Assembly (NCBI GenBank): GCA_027483505.1 | Contig: JAIXUP010000043.1 | Location: 1-54,442, forward strand | Length of the DNA: 54,442 nt | Source: Hyphomicrobiales bacterium | GTDB taxonomy: Bacteria; Pseudomonadota; Alphaproteobacteria; Rhizobiales; Beijerinckiaceae | Direction of reading: 5' to 3' | Part shown: in pieces, positions 26,496 to 35,615 of the stretch | How positions within the stretch are numbered: position 1 is the stretch's first letter | How the letters are laid out: every line of letters begins with the position of its first letter | Made by a program: the position numbers and the translations under genes | Notes under the pieces: generated by a model | The model's database searches: none | The model's input: only the letters and a program-made list of their open reading frames with translations | Told to the model about the DNA's origin: nothing

Positions 26496-27995
26496 ATGAT
26501 CCGGGTCCTGATTGTCGAGTGCATGCAGGAGATTTCCTCCTTCAATCCGCTGCCGTCCGGCTATGGGGGCTACCGCATCCGGCTTGGCGACGAATTGCTT
26601 GAGCAGCGCGGCCTCAACACCGGCATTGGCGGGGCGCTGTCGGTGTTCGACCGTCGCGGCGATGTCACTGTCGTGCCGGTCATTTCGGCCACCGCGCCGA
26701 GCGCCGGAATCCTTTCGGCGGATGGCTGGGCGCGTTTGTCGGCGCAGATCGTCGATGCGGTCGCGGCGCGGGCGAACGAGGTCGATGCGGTGTATTTCTC
26801 CCTGCACGGGGCGATGGGGGCCATCGGCGAACTTGACCCGGAAGGCTACCTGCTCAGCGAGACGCGGCGGCTGATCGGGCCGGATCGCCCGATGGTCATC
26901 TCGCTCGACCTGCATGGCATCCTGACCGAGCGGATGCTGGCGCAGGTTGACGGCTTCGCGATCTATCAGACCTATCCCCATGTCGACTTTGCCGACACCG
27001 GCCGCCGGGCCGCGACGCTGCTTCTGCGGATCATCGATGAGAACCTCAGGCCCGAAACCGCGCGCGTCGTGATTCCGGCGCTGGTGCGGGGCGACGAACT
27101 GGTGACGAAGTCGGGCTGCTACGGCGACATTCTGCGCGACGCGCACCGGCTTGAGCATGAGGGCAGGGCGCTGGCCACGGGCGTGATGATCGGCAATCCC
27201 TTTACCGATGTTCCGGAGCTTTGCACGCAGGCCCTGATCTGCGTCGAACGCCGGAACGAGGACACGGCGCAGTACATCACCGAGATGTCGAGGACCTTCT
27301 GGGACCAGCGTCATCGCATGCAGGGCAAGCTGATTGCGCTCGAAAAGGCGATCGCGCAGGCCCGCACGATCGATGGTCCAGTGATCTTCACCGATGCCGC
27401 CGACGCGACCTCATCCGGCGCCACGGGCGATTCCAACGTGATCCTGAAGGCGTTGATGGACGCGAAGTATCCAAAGCGCGTGCTGTTGCCGATTGTCGAT
27501 GCCGCTGCGGCGAAGGCGGCGGCCAGCGCCGGCATTGGCGCCGAGATCACCGTGCGGCTCGGCGGAGAGCGTGATCCGGGGCGATTCCAGCCGGTCACGG
27601 TCACCGCGACAGTCGAGAGCCTGTCGCGCGGCAGGACCCACCTTGAAACCATGCGGGCGCCGATCAATGCGGGGCTGACGGCGGTCCTGACGGCGCAGAA
27701 CTTCACCATCGTGGTGATCAGCGAACCTTGCTTCCTGTTCGACCGGGCCGTGTTCTACGCCAATGGCTGCAACCCGCAGCGCTATGACCTGACCGTGGTG
27801 AAGTCGCCGCATACCGAGTACCATATGTTCGACGAGTGGGTCGTGAAGAACTTCAACATCGATGCGCCGGGCTCGACCAGCGCGGACCTGAAGAGCCTTG
27901 GCCACACCATCTGCATCAGGCCGATCTACCCGCTTGATCCGGATGTCGGCTTTGTCCCCAAGGTGACCTGGCATCAGCGCCGGAGGGCGGCATGA
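26496..27995 (+). CDS. M81-family metallopeptidase (MlrC-like)
   Basis: A 499-residue M81 protein. MlrC, the named member, hydrolyses linearised microcystin peptides, but most homologues are in clusters with unknown substrates. Candidate zinc ligands are D138 and H140 (SLDLHG) and H162 (QTYPHVD). Other family blocks are YFSLHGAMGA and TDAADATSSGATGDS. The C-terminal domain contains HTEYHMFDEW. ATG 26496 is 13 bp after the deacylase stop; the frame's earlier ATG at 26457 lies inside that gene. It ends with an ATGA overlap into the second enolase-superfamily gene. A C-N bond hydrolase role is likely; the substrate is unknown. Confidence 0.88.
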   Translation: MIRVLIVECMQEISSFNPLPSGYGGYRIRLGDELLEQRGLNTGIGGALSVFDRRGDVTVVPVISATAPSAGILSADGWARLSAQIVDAVAARANEVDAVYFSLHGAMGAIGELDPEGYLLSETRRLIGPDRPMVISLDLHGILTERMLAQVDGFAIYQTYPHVDFADTGRRAATLLLRIIDENLRPETARVVIPALVRGDELVTKSGCYGDILRDAHRLEHEGRALATGVMIGNPFTDVPELCTQALICVERRNEDTAQYITEMSRTFWDQRHRMQGKLIALEKAIAQARTIDGPVIFTDAADATSSGATGDSNVILKALMDAKYPKRVLLPIVDAAAAKAAASAGIGAEITVRLGGERDPGRFQPVTVTATVESLSRGRTHLETMRAPINAGLTAVLTAQNFTIVVISEPCFLFDRAVFYANGCNPQRYDLTVVKSPHTEYHMFDEWVVKNFNIDAPGSTSADLKSLGHTICIRPIYPLDPDVGFVPKVTWHQRRRAA

Positions 27996-29167
27996 AGATC
28001 GAGTCCGTCGATTTTTTCTATGTCTCGATGCCGGTGGTCACCACCGAGGCCGACGGCAGCCAGGATGCACTGCTGGTGCGCGTGGCCGGAGGCGGCCATG
28101 TCGGCTGGGGCGAATGCGAGGCCGCGCCGCTTCCGTCAATCGCGGCCTTCGTCTGTCCGATGTCGCACGGCGTGTGCAGGCCGGTGCAGGATTCGATCCT
28201 CGGGCAAAACCTTGCGACACCCGCGGACATCGCGCGCATGTCTGCGCAGGTGGCCTACGACAGCATGGACCTCCTGCAGGCCGCACACACCATGTCCGGC
28301 GTCGAAATGGCCCTGTGGGATCTGCTCGGACGGGCACGGGGCGAGCCGGTCTGGTCGCTGCTCGGCTACAAGACCAGTTTTCCGAAGGTGCCCTATGCCT
28401 CCCGCCTGTTCGGCGACACGCCGCAGGAGACTTTTGCGGCGGCGAAGCTGTCACGGCAGCAAGGCTTCAAGGCCGCCAAGTTTGGCTGGGGCCCCATCGG
28501 GCGCGGCACGGCCCGGCATGATGCCGACCATTTCGCGGCGGCGCGCGAGGGGCTCGATGTAGATGGCATCCTTCTGGTCGATGTCGGCCAGATCTTCATC
28601 GCGGACGTCGAGCGCGCGGCCGAACGGCTGCCTGCGCTCGAGGCGGCGGGGGCCGTCTGGCTGGAAGAGCCCTTCCAGGCCGCGGCGTACGAGGCCTATG
28701 GCGCGCTTGCCAAACGCAGCGCCAAGGTCAGGCTCGCCGGCGGCGAGGGCGCGCATGACACGCACATGGCGCGGCATCTCATCGACTATGGCGGTGTCGG
28801 CTTCGTCCAGATCGACTGTGGCCGGATCGGCGGCATCGGCCCTGCCAAATGGGTTGCGGATTATGCATCGGCGCGCGGCGTCACCTACGTGAACCACACC
28901 TTCACCTCGCATCTGGCGCTGTCGGCGTCGCTGCAGCCCTATGCCGGCCTCGAAGGGCACCGCATCTGCGAGTACCCGGCTGCACCGAAGCCGGTCGTCG
29001 AAGCCTACATGGCCAACCGTATCGAGCGGGACGCGAATGGCGAGATCCGCGCGCCTGACGCGCCGGGACTCGGCATGCAGATCGACGCCGCCGGCCTGCG
29101 GAGCTACCTTCTCGATGTCGAGATCAAGGTCGGGGGAAAGGTCCTCTACCGGACCCCCGCCATCTGA
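27992..29167 (+). CDS. enolase-superfamily enzyme (mandelate racemase/MLE type), copy 2
   Basis: Second enolase-superfamily protein of the locus, 391 residues. Metal ligands by motif are D197 (LLVDVG), E225 (WLEEPF) and E252 (AGGEGA). Dyad candidates are D275 (QIDCGRIGG) and H302 (YVNHTF). The strand-2 Lys K163 lies in AKFGWGPIG, again with Gly replacing the second Lys, as in copy 1 at 23410. The two are clearly different sequences sharing this active-site signature, suggesting related substrates (for example two stereoisomers) or successive steps. It is translationally coupled to the M81 gene by a 4-bp overlap. Confidence 0.9.
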   Translation: MKIESVDFFYVSMPVVTTEADGSQDALLVRVAGGGHVGWGECEAAPLPSIAAFVCPMSHGVCRPVQDSILGQNLATPADIARMSAQVAYDSMDLLQAAHTMSGVEMALWDLLGRARGEPVWSLLGYKTSFPKVPYASRLFGDTPQETFAAAKLSRQQGFKAAKFGWGPIGRGTARHDADHFAAAREGLDVDGILLVDVGQIFIADVERAAERLPALEAAGAVWLEEPFQAAAYEAYGALAKRSAKVRLAGGEGAHDTHMARHLIDYGGVGFVQIDCGRIGGIGPAKWVADYASARGVTYVNHTFTSHLALSASLQPYAGLEGHRICEYPAAPKPVVEAYMANRIERDANGEIRAPDAPGLGMQIDAAGLRSYLLDVEIKVGGKVLYRTPAI

Positions 29168-29209
29168 CGATGCAACGCCCGGACGCCTGAACCTCGCGGA
29201 GAGACCACA

Positions 29210-29959
29210 ATGGCGCAAGTGCAGAAGCTGAACATCAAGGATGCCGCCGAATGGGCGCTGCGCTGCGATCTGGCGGCGACCTACCGGCTGTGCGCGCGCG
29301 AGAAGTGGAACGAGGGCATCGGCAACCACAACAGCGCCATGATCCCCGGCACGGAACTGATGCTGATCAACCCGCGCGGGATGATCTTCCACGAGTTGAA
29401 GGCCAGCGACCTGATTGTCTGCGATCTGGCCGGCAATGTGGTGTCAGGCAAGGGAGAGCTCAGGAAAGTCGCCCATTTCATCCACTCGCGCATCCATCTG
29501 ATGCACCCGGCCGCGCGGATCGTGCTGCATGTTCATCCGCCCTACACCACGGCGCTGTCGCTGGTGGAAGGCGGCCGGCTGTCGATGTCGCATTTCAACG
29601 ACCTGACGCTCCATGACCGCATCGCCTATGATGACGAGATGAACGGCGTGGTGCTGGATGACAGCGAGGGCGACCGGATCTCGCGCCTGCTGGGCGAGAA
29701 AACGACGCTGGTGATGGGCAGCCATGGGCTGACGACCGTGGGGCGCGATGTCGCCAGCGCCTATTGCGAAATGGCCGCCGTCGAGCGGACCGCCATGTGG
29801 CAGACCCTCGCGCTGGCGCACGGCAAGCCGCTGAAGCAATTGCCGGACGCCAAGCGGCGGCATCACCACGGCGATTTCCGGGAGGTCTGGGACGCCGACC
29901 TGGAATTCGCCGCCTACAAGCGCATCCTCGACCGCGAGGAGCCGGATTACGCGACCTGA
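29210..29959 (+). CDS. class II aldolase/adducin-family protein
   Basis: Zinc-dependent aldolase-fold protein of 249 residues. Zinc ligands are H107 and H109 (LHVHPPYTTAL) and H172 (MGSHGLTT). The substrate loop (GNHNSAMIPG) differs from the GNxSxR of fuculose- or ribulose-phosphate enzymes, so sugar-phosphate specificity should not be assumed. Family members are aldolases, epimerases or decarboxylases. It has GGAGAG before the ATG and lies 42 bp downstream of the enolase-superfamily gene in the same operon. A retro-aldol cleavage of the dehydratase product is an attractive but unproven role. Confidence 0.87.
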   Translation: MAQVQKLNIKDAAEWALRCDLAATYRLCAREKWNEGIGNHNSAMIPGTELMLINPRGMIFHELKASDLIVCDLAGNVVSGKGELRKVAHFIHSRIHLMHPAARIVLHVHPPYTTALSLVEGGRLSMSHFNDLTLHDRIAYDDEMNGVVLDDSEGDRISRLLGEKTTLVMGSHGLTTVGRDVASAYCEMAAVERTAMWQTLALAHGKPLKQLPDAKRRHHHGDFREVWDADLEFAAYKRILDREEPDYAT

Positions 29960-29996
29960 GGCACTGCAGACGACCAACAACAGGGGAGAAGCCATC

Positions 29997-31547
29997 ATGA
30001 CCACACGCAGACTGATGATGCAGGCGACCGTTGCGCTTGCGGCCGTCGCCGCAGCGACCTTCACGACCGGCTCCGCGCAGGCGCAGAAGCGGGGCGGGGA
30101 GATCGTCATGGCCCAGCAGGCCCAGCCACCGACCATCGACGGGATGACGACGACCGCGCAGGCGACGCGCAACATCTCGCTCCACATCTGGGAAATGATT
30201 GTCACCCGCGACGAGAACGCCAATGTCATCGGCGATCTCGCCACCGCGTGGACGATCTCGCCTGACGGGCTGACCTATACGTTCACCCTGCGCGAGGCGC
30301 GCTTCCACAACGGCAAGATGATGACCTCGGCGGATGCCAAGGCGTCGCTCGAACGTTATGCCAAGGTTGGGGGCAGCCCGTTCATGCGTCCGGTCAAGGA
30401 GATGACGACGCCTGACCCGCGCACGCTGGTGATCACGCTCAGCAACCCCGTTCCCGGCTTTCTGGAGCAGTTGTCCAGTCCGCGCGCTCCGGCTGTCGTG
30501 ATCCCGGCAGAGGAAGCGGGCAAGGCGGCCAACCAGATCGAGAACATCGGCACAGGCCCCTACCGCTTCGTCGAGTTCCGGCCGGACAGCCATGTGAAGC
30601 TGGCGCGCTTTGACGGCTACATCCAGAACACGCAGGGCACGGGCCGCGATGGCTTCGGCGGCAAGAAGACGGCCTGGGTCGACACCATCACCATCCGCTT
30701 CGTGCCGGAAGGCGGCGCGCGGACGGCGGGCCTGCAATCGGGCGAATTCCAGGTGCTGGAGCAGATGCCGACGCCCACGGCCAAGCGCCTGGCGAATGAC
30801 CGGACCATCACCACCCATGAGATGATGCCCTGGGCCTTCCAGGTCTTCATCTTCAATGCGGCGCAGGCGCCGACGAACAACCCGAAGGTCAGGCAGGCGA
30901 TCCAGGCCGCCATTGATCCCGAAGAGGTGATGGCGATTTCGACCGACGGCTCCTACCGGCTGCTGCATGGCTGGCAGTACCCCGGCACGCCCTATTTCCA
31001 GGGCGATCTGGGCAAGGAGCATTACAACCAGAAGAACGCCGCCAAGGCGAAGGCGCTGTTGGCCGAGTCTGGCTACAAGGGCGAGGAGCTGCTGATCCTG
31101 ACCGACTCGAGCTTCAAGAACCACAATGACACGGCGATCACCATCGGCGAGCAGTTGAAGGCGATCGGCATGAAGGTGAATGTCAGGGTGGTCGACTGGC
31201 CGACCGCGCTCTCCAGCACCACCAAGAAGGAGGGTTGGAACGCCTGGCCGCTGATGATGGGCATCGAGCCTTATGAAGGCCCCTACAACGTGGTCAGCTT
31301 CTTCGCCGGCGCCAATGCCCGCATGCAGGTCCAGGATCCGGTCATCGACGCCGCCAACCAGACCCTGACGACGGCGCTCGGGCTTGCCGAACGGCAGGCG
31401 GCGTTCGGCCAGTTCCAGAAGCAGATGATGGAGCAGGCCTATGTCATCAAGGTCGGCGAGGTCGGCATCTTCCAGGCCACGCGGGCCAATGTGAAGGGCT
31501 ACAAGCCCTACCGCATCCCGCGCCTGTGGGACGTCTGGGTCGAGTAA
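29997..31547 (+). CDS. ABC transporter substrate-binding protein, family 5 (Dpp/Opp type)
   Basis: Periplasmic binding protein of 516 residues with a Sec signal peptide ending about AQAQ (residue 31). Family 5 features are IGDLATAWTISPDGLTYTF (ATAWTISPDG core), FHNGKMMTSADAKASLER and VRQAIQAAIDPEEVM. Family members bind peptides, opines, glycosides and other amide conjugates. It is the fifth gene of the catabolic operon and presumably delivers its substrate. AGGGGAG precedes the ATG. A strong hairpin follows, before the permease genes. Confidence 0.92.
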   Translation: MTTRRLMMQATVALAAVAAATFTTGSAQAQKRGGEIVMAQQAQPPTIDGMTTTAQATRNISLHIWEMIVTRDENANVIGDLATAWTISPDGLTYTFTLREARFHNGKMMTSADAKASLERYAKVGGSPFMRPVKEMTTPDPRTLVITLSNPVPGFLEQLSSPRAPAVVIPAEEAGKAANQIENIGTGPYRFVEFRPDSHVKLARFDGYIQNTQGTGRDGFGGKKTAWVDTITIRFVPEGGARTAGLQSGEFQVLEQMPTPTAKRLANDRTITTHEMMPWAFQVFIFNAAQAPTNNPKVRQAIQAAIDPEEVMAISTDGSYRLLHGWQYPGTPYFQGDLGKEHYNQKNAAKAKALLAESGYKGEELLILTDSSFKNHNDTAITIGEQLKAIGMKVNVRVVDWPTALSSTTKKEGWNAWPLMMGIEPYEGPYNVVSFFAGANARMQVQDPVIDAANQTLTTALGLAERQAAFGQFQKQMMEQAYVIKVGEVGIFQATRANVKGYKPYRIPRLWDVWVE

Positions 31548-31575
31548 TCTCTCCCAAATCGCCGGAACGCGCACC

Positions 31576-31602
31576 GGCGCACCGCCAGCATGGCGGTGCG
31601 CC
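31576..31602 (+). terminator. intercistronic hairpin between binding protein and permease genes
   Basis: A perfect 12-bp GC-rich stem with a 3-base loop (arms 31576-31587 and 31591-31602) is followed by CTCTTTCC rather than a full T-tract. It lies 29 bp after the binding-protein stop and 30 bp before the permease start. This position suits a partial terminator or mRNA 3'-end stabiliser giving more binding protein than permease, as known for malE-malF. Confidence 0.6.
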
Positions 31603-31631
31603 TCTTTCCGAAAGCCACCACAAGGGCTCAG

Positions 31632-32576
31632 ATGCTGCGCTATCTCGTCAACCGCATTGCCAGCGCCTGCCTTGTCCTGTTGGTGGTGAGCCTGTTCACC
31701 TTCGTGCTGATCTGGCTCGTGCCGGGCGACGTAGCGTCCCAGCTGGCTGACCCGGGAGCCTCGGTGGAGGAGCTGCAGCGCATCCGCGCGCGGCTCAATC
31801 TTGACCAGCCCTGGCATGTCCAGCTGCTGAGCTGGTACGGCAACCTGCTGCGCGGTGATCTTGGCCAGTCCTTCCTGCTGAACCGCAGCGTGACCGAAGC
31901 CATCATCGAGCGCATCCCCGTCACCCTGTCCCTGACGCTTCTGGCGCTGGTGATCGCCGTCGTGCTGGGCGTGAGCGCCGGCATCATTGCCGCCGTCCGC
32001 CATGGCAGCTGGGCGGACCAGTCAATTATGGCGCTGGCGCTGGTCGGCCTGTCGATTCCCGATTTCTGGCTCGGCCTCGTCGGCATCTATGTCTTCGCGG
32101 TGGCGCTCGGCTGGCTGCCATCCGGCGGGTTCGTGCCCTTGCTGCAGGATCCCGTCGGCTGGGCGCGCTCGATGGCCCTGCCGGCCTTCACCCTCGGCAT
32201 CACGCAGGTCGGCCTGATCGCCCGCATCACCCGGTCCAGCATGCTTGATGTGCTCGGGCAGGACTATGTGCGCACGGCGCGGGCCAAGGGCGTCCCTGCC
32301 TTCAAGGTCGTCGCCAAGCACGCCTTTGCCAACGCCCTGATCCCGGTCATCACAGTGACAGGCGTGATCATTGGTGTTCTGCTCGGCGGCGCGGTCGTGA
32401 TCGAGCAGGTGTTCTCGCTGCCGGGCGTGGGCCGCCTCATCATCGGGGCTGTGCTGCGCCGGGACTACCCGGTGATCCAGGGCGGATTGCTGCTGCTCGC
32501 CTTCATCTATGTCTTCGTCAACATCATCGTCGATCTGCTCTACGCCTATGTCGATCCGCGGGTGCGCTATGGCTGA
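31632..32576 (+). CDS. ABC transporter permease, DppB type
   Basis: Inner-membrane permease of 314 residues with about six helices. The N-terminus is MLRYLVNRIASACLVLLVV, the usual DppB start. Coupling-loop motif: VRTARAKGVPAFKVVAKHAFANALIP, of which RTARAKG is the conserved core. The end is DLLYAYVDPRVRYG, typical of this subunit. An upstream in-frame ATG at 31590 falls inside the hairpin loop region, so ATG 31632 with AAGGG is chosen. It overlaps the DppC-like start by eight bases. Confidence 0.93.
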   Translation: MLRYLVNRIASACLVLLVVSLFTFVLIWLVPGDVASQLADPGASVEELQRIRARLNLDQPWHVQLLSWYGNLLRGDLGQSFLLNRSVTEAIIERIPVTLSLTLLALVIAVVLGVSAGIIAAVRHGSWADQSIMALALVGLSIPDFWLGLVGIYVFAVALGWLPSGGFVPLLQDPVGWARSMALPAFTLGITQVGLIARITRSSMLDVLGQDYVRTARAKGVPAFKVVAKHAFANALIPVITVTGVIIGVLLGGAVVIEQVFSLPGVGRLIIGAVLRRDYPVIQGGLLLLAFIYVFVNIIVDLLYAYVDPRVRYG

Positions 32577-33459
32577 TCTCGCACCCGCACAGCCGCATGA
32601 TGCCGACTCCCCGCCGCCCGAGCGCTTCGCCATGCTGAAGCGGTTCATGGCCAATCGATCCTTCGTCATCGGCGGCGCGCTGTTCGTGCTGGTGCTGATG
32701 GTGGCGCTTCTGGCGGACGTGATCGCGCCGTTCGATCCGCTGCGCAACAATTTCCGCTATCGCCTCGGACCGCCGAACGCCGCGCATCTGCTCGGCACTG
32801 ACAGCTTCGGCCGTGACGTCTTCAGCCGCGTCCTGCACGGCAGCCGCGTTTCGCTGGTCATCGGCCTATTGGTCGTGATCCTGACAGGCCTGTTCGGTAC
32901 CTTGATCGGCGCCGTTTCGGGCTATGTCCGCCGCCTCGACAACCTGATCATGCGGATCATGGATGGCTTTATGGCCTTCCCACCGATCCTGCTGGCAATC
33001 GCGATCGGCGCTGTCCTCGGCCCCTCGCTGCTCAATGCGGTGATTGCGCTGACCGTGGCCTACACGCCGCGGACCGCGCGGATCGTCCGCGCCTCGGTGC
33101 TGGTCGTGCGCGAAAGCGAATACGTGGAGGCCGCGCGCGCGCTCGGCGCAGGGCACATCCGCATCCTGTTCCGCCACATCCTGCTCAACAGCCTCGGGCC
33201 GCTGCTGGTGCAGCTCACCTTCATCTTCGCTCTCGCCATTCTGGCTGAGGCCGTGCTGAGCTTCATCGGCGTCGGGCCTTCGCCGCCGACGCCGACCTTC
33301 GGCAACATCATCGCCGATGGCCGCAATTACATCGCCGAAGCGCCGTGGATCACGATCTGGCCCGGTATCGCCATCATGGTCACGGTTCTGGGCCTCAACC
33401 TGCTCGGCGACGGGCTTCGGGACGTGCTTGACCCGCGCCTGCGGGCGGAGGCGCGCTGA
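32569..33459 (+). CDS. ABC transporter permease, DppC type
   Basis: Second permease subunit, 296 residues. A cytoplasmic N-terminal tail precedes the first helix (FVIGGALFVLVLMVALLAD). The DppC hallmark LLGTDSFGRDVFSRVLHGSR and the coupling motif YVEAARALGAGHIRILFRH (core EAARALGA) are present. It closes with LNLLGDGLRDVLDPRL. ATG 32569 lies inside the DppB-like stop region. The frame opens further upstream at 32509, but that would be buried in the previous gene. Confidence 0.93.
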   Translation: MADLAPAQPHDADSPPPERFAMLKRFMANRSFVIGGALFVLVLMVALLADVIAPFDPLRNNFRYRLGPPNAAHLLGTDSFGRDVFSRVLHGSRVSLVIGLLVVILTGLFGTLIGAVSGYVRRLDNLIMRIMDGFMAFPPILLAIAIGAVLGPSLLNAVIALTVAYTPRTARIVRASVLVVRESEYVEAARALGAGHIRILFRHILLNSLGPLLVQLTFIFALAILAEAVLSFIGVGPSPPTPTFGNIIADGRNYIAEAPWITIWPGIAIMVTVLGLNLLGDGLRDVLDPRLRAEAR

Positions 33460-34445
33460 TGGGCAATCCGCTGCTGTCGATCCGCGGGCTGACCGTGACG
33501 TTCCCGACGCGCACGGGGCCGGCGGCCGTGGTTGACCGTCTCGATCTTGATCTCGCCGCCGGTGAGGTGCTCGGCATCGTCGGCGAAAGCGGCAGCGGCA
33601 AGTCGCTCACCGCCCTGTCGATCCTGAGGTTGATCGCGAGGCCAGGGCGCATCACGCAAGGCTCGATCCTGTTCGAGGGCGTGGACCTGCTGCAGAAGTC
33701 CGAGAGCGAGATGCACAGGCTGCGCGGGTCGGCCATCTCGATGATCTTCCAGGAGCCGATGTCATCGCTCAACCCGGTCTTCAGCGTCGGTGACCAGATC
33801 ATGGAGCCGCTGACGCAGCACCGCGGCCTTGACCGGCAGGGCGCGCGCCGCGCCGCCCTCGATCTGTTGCGGATGGTGGAGATCCCGGATGCCGACCGGC
33901 GGATCGACGAGTATCCACACCAGTTGTCCGGCGGCATGCGCCAAAGGGTGATGATCGCGATCGCGCTGGCCTGTCGCCCACGGCTGCTGATCGCTGACGA
34001 GCCCACCACGGCGCTTGATGTCACGATCCAGGCGCAGATCCTTGATCTGTTGCGAAAGCTCCAGCACGAGCTTGGCATGGCCGTGATCCTGATCACGCAT
34101 GATCTTGGGGTCGTGGCGGAATTCGCCCATCGGGCGCTGGTGATGTATGCGGGCCGGGTGGTCGAACGGGCGCCCGTGCGCGCGCTGTTCAAGGCGCCGG
34201 CCCATCCCTACACCCGCGGGCTTCTGGCCTCGATGCCGGTGATCGACGGCCCACGTGTCCGGCTGACAGCGATCGCCGGCGCCGTGCCGCAGGCTGGCGC
34301 CATGCCGCCCGGATGCCGGTTTGCGCCGCGCTGCCCGAGCGCCATGCCGGCCTGCGCGCTGGCTGTCCCGCCTCAGGTCGATCTGCCATCCGGGCACAAG
34401 GTCAGTTGCCTGCTGCACGTCAACGACGGGGTCGGTGTGGCATGA
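33459..34445 (+). CDS. ABC transporter ATPase, DppD type
   Basis: First ATPase of the importer, 328 residues. Walker A is GESGSGKSL, the Q-loop is MIFQEPMSSLNP, the signature is LSGGMRQR, Walker B is [12 protein letters not shown], and the switch is LITHDLGVV. The C-terminal oligopeptide-transporter extension has the Cys-rich GCRFAPRCPSAMPAC, which in DppD/OppD relatives can hold an iron-sulfur cluster. It starts with a TGATG overlap with the DppC-like stop. Confidence 0.94.
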   Translation: MGNPLLSIRGLTVTFPTRTGPAAVVDRLDLDLAAGEVLGIVGESGSGKSLTALSILRLIARPGRITQGSILFEGVDLLQKSESEMHRLRGSAISMIFQEPMSSLNPVFSVGDQIMEPLTQHRGLDRQGARRAALDLLRMVEIPDADRRIDEYPHQLSGGMRQRVMIAIALACRPRLLIADEPTTALDVTIQAQILDLLRKLQHELGMAVILITHDLGVVAEFAHRALVMYAGRVVERAPVRALFKAPAHPYTRGLLASMPVIDGPRVRLTAIAGAVPQAGAMPPGCRFAPRCPSAMPACALAVPPQVDLPSGHKVSCLLHVNDGVGVA

Positions 34446-35413
34446 CCGACCTGTTGCCCATCCTTGAGGCGCGCAACCTCAGCAAGCATTTCGCGGCACG
34501 GCCGGGCTTCGGGCAGACAGCGACAGTCAAGGCGGTCGACAATGTCTCCCTGGCGATCAGGCGCGGCGAGACGCTGGCGCTGGTTGGCGAATCCGGCTGC
34601 GGGAAATCGACGACGGGCCGGCTGCTGCTCCGGCTGATCGAGCCGACATCGGGGCAGGTCCTGTACAAGGGGGAAGATCTCTCTGGCCTGAACCACCGTG
34701 CGATGCTGGCCCATCGCCGCGACCTGCAGATCATCTTCCAGGACCCGTTCGGTTCGCTCAATCCGCGGCTGTCGGTCGGGGCGATCATCCGGGAGCCGCT
34801 CGACATCCACGGTATCGGGGACAGGGCCAGCCGCCGTGCGCGCGTCGAGGAACTGCTGCGTCTTGTTGGCCTGTCGCCGCAGCAGATGGCGCGCTATCCG
34901 CATGAATTCTCCGGCGGTCAGCGCCAGCGGATCGGCATTGCGCGTGCCCTCGCGCTGGAGCCGCAGGTGCTGATCTGCGACGAGCCTGTGTCGGCCCTTG
35001 ATGTCTCGATCCAGGCGCAGATCATCAACCTGATGCAGGATCTGCAGCAGAGGCTCGGGCTGACCTACCTGTTCATTTCGCACAACCTCTCGGTCGTTCG
35101 GCAAATCGCTGATCGCGTTGCGGTGATGTATCTTGGCCAGATCGTCGAAACGGGCGCGACCGACGACCTTTTCCGCCGCCCGCAGCATCCCTACACCCAA
35201 GCCTTGCTGTCGGCGTTGCCACAGCCCGATCCCGACCGGCACCGCGCGCGCATCGTGCTGAAAGGCGATGTGCCGAGCCCCTTCTCGCCGCCATCGGGCT
35301 GCCGCTTCCACACGCGCTGTCCGGTCGCCATGCCGATGTGCAGCCAGCAGGAGCCGGAATTGCGCCTCGTTGCTGAGCACCAGTCAGCAGCCTGCCACCT
35401 TGCGGGGCGATGA
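34442..35413 (+). CDS. ABC transporter ATPase, DppF type
   Basis: Second ATPase, 323 residues from ATG 34442, overlapping the previous stop by four bases (ATGA). Walker A is GESGCGKST, the Q-loop is IIFQDPFGSLNP, the signature is FSGGQRQR, Walker B is VLICDEPVSALD, and the switch is FISHNLSVV. The C-terminal tail has GCRFHTRCPVAMPMC as in DppF/OppF. It is the last gene of the roughly 10-kb catabolic operon. The next 200 bp (35414-35615) show no gene and no clear terminator. Confidence 0.94.
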   Translation: MTDLLPILEARNLSKHFAARPGFGQTATVKAVDNVSLAIRRGETLALVGESGCGKSTTGRLLLRLIEPTSGQVLYKGEDLSGLNHRAMLAHRRDLQIIFQDPFGSLNPRLSVGAIIREPLDIHGIGDRASRRARVEELLRLVGLSPQQMARYPHEFSGGQRQRIGIARALALEPQVLICDEPVSALDVSIQAQIINLMQDLQQRLGLTYLFISHNLSVVRQIADRVAVMYLGQIVETGATDDLFRRPQHPYTQALLSALPQPDPDRHRARIVLKGDVPSPFSPPSGCRFHTRCPVAMPMCSQQEPELRLVAEHQSAACHLAGR

Positions 35414-35615
35414 CGGAGCAACGCCCGTTTGCAGGTCAGTGGAGGATGGAGGCCACCTCGATCTATCGGAACCTGTCGGTGCAGGTGAGGTCTGCCATAA
35501 CTGGAAAGACAGGGATCTGACCGGAAAACAGGGGCGGATTGGCGGGTTGGTCTCCGTAGCCCACACGATCGAGATGGGGCGCACGACCGGTTCCAAGTCG
35601 CTTCAGGGCGACCTG

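Noticed and set aside
29595..32003. An 802-codon minus-strand open frame opposite the aldolase, binding-protein and permease genes.
   Set aside because: Shadow of three real genes. The composition is non-protein-like and no motif was found.
35414..35615. A small gene or terminator after the catabolic operon.
   Set aside because: No frame with a ribosome-binding site, and no stem followed by a T-run, was visible in these 200 bases.
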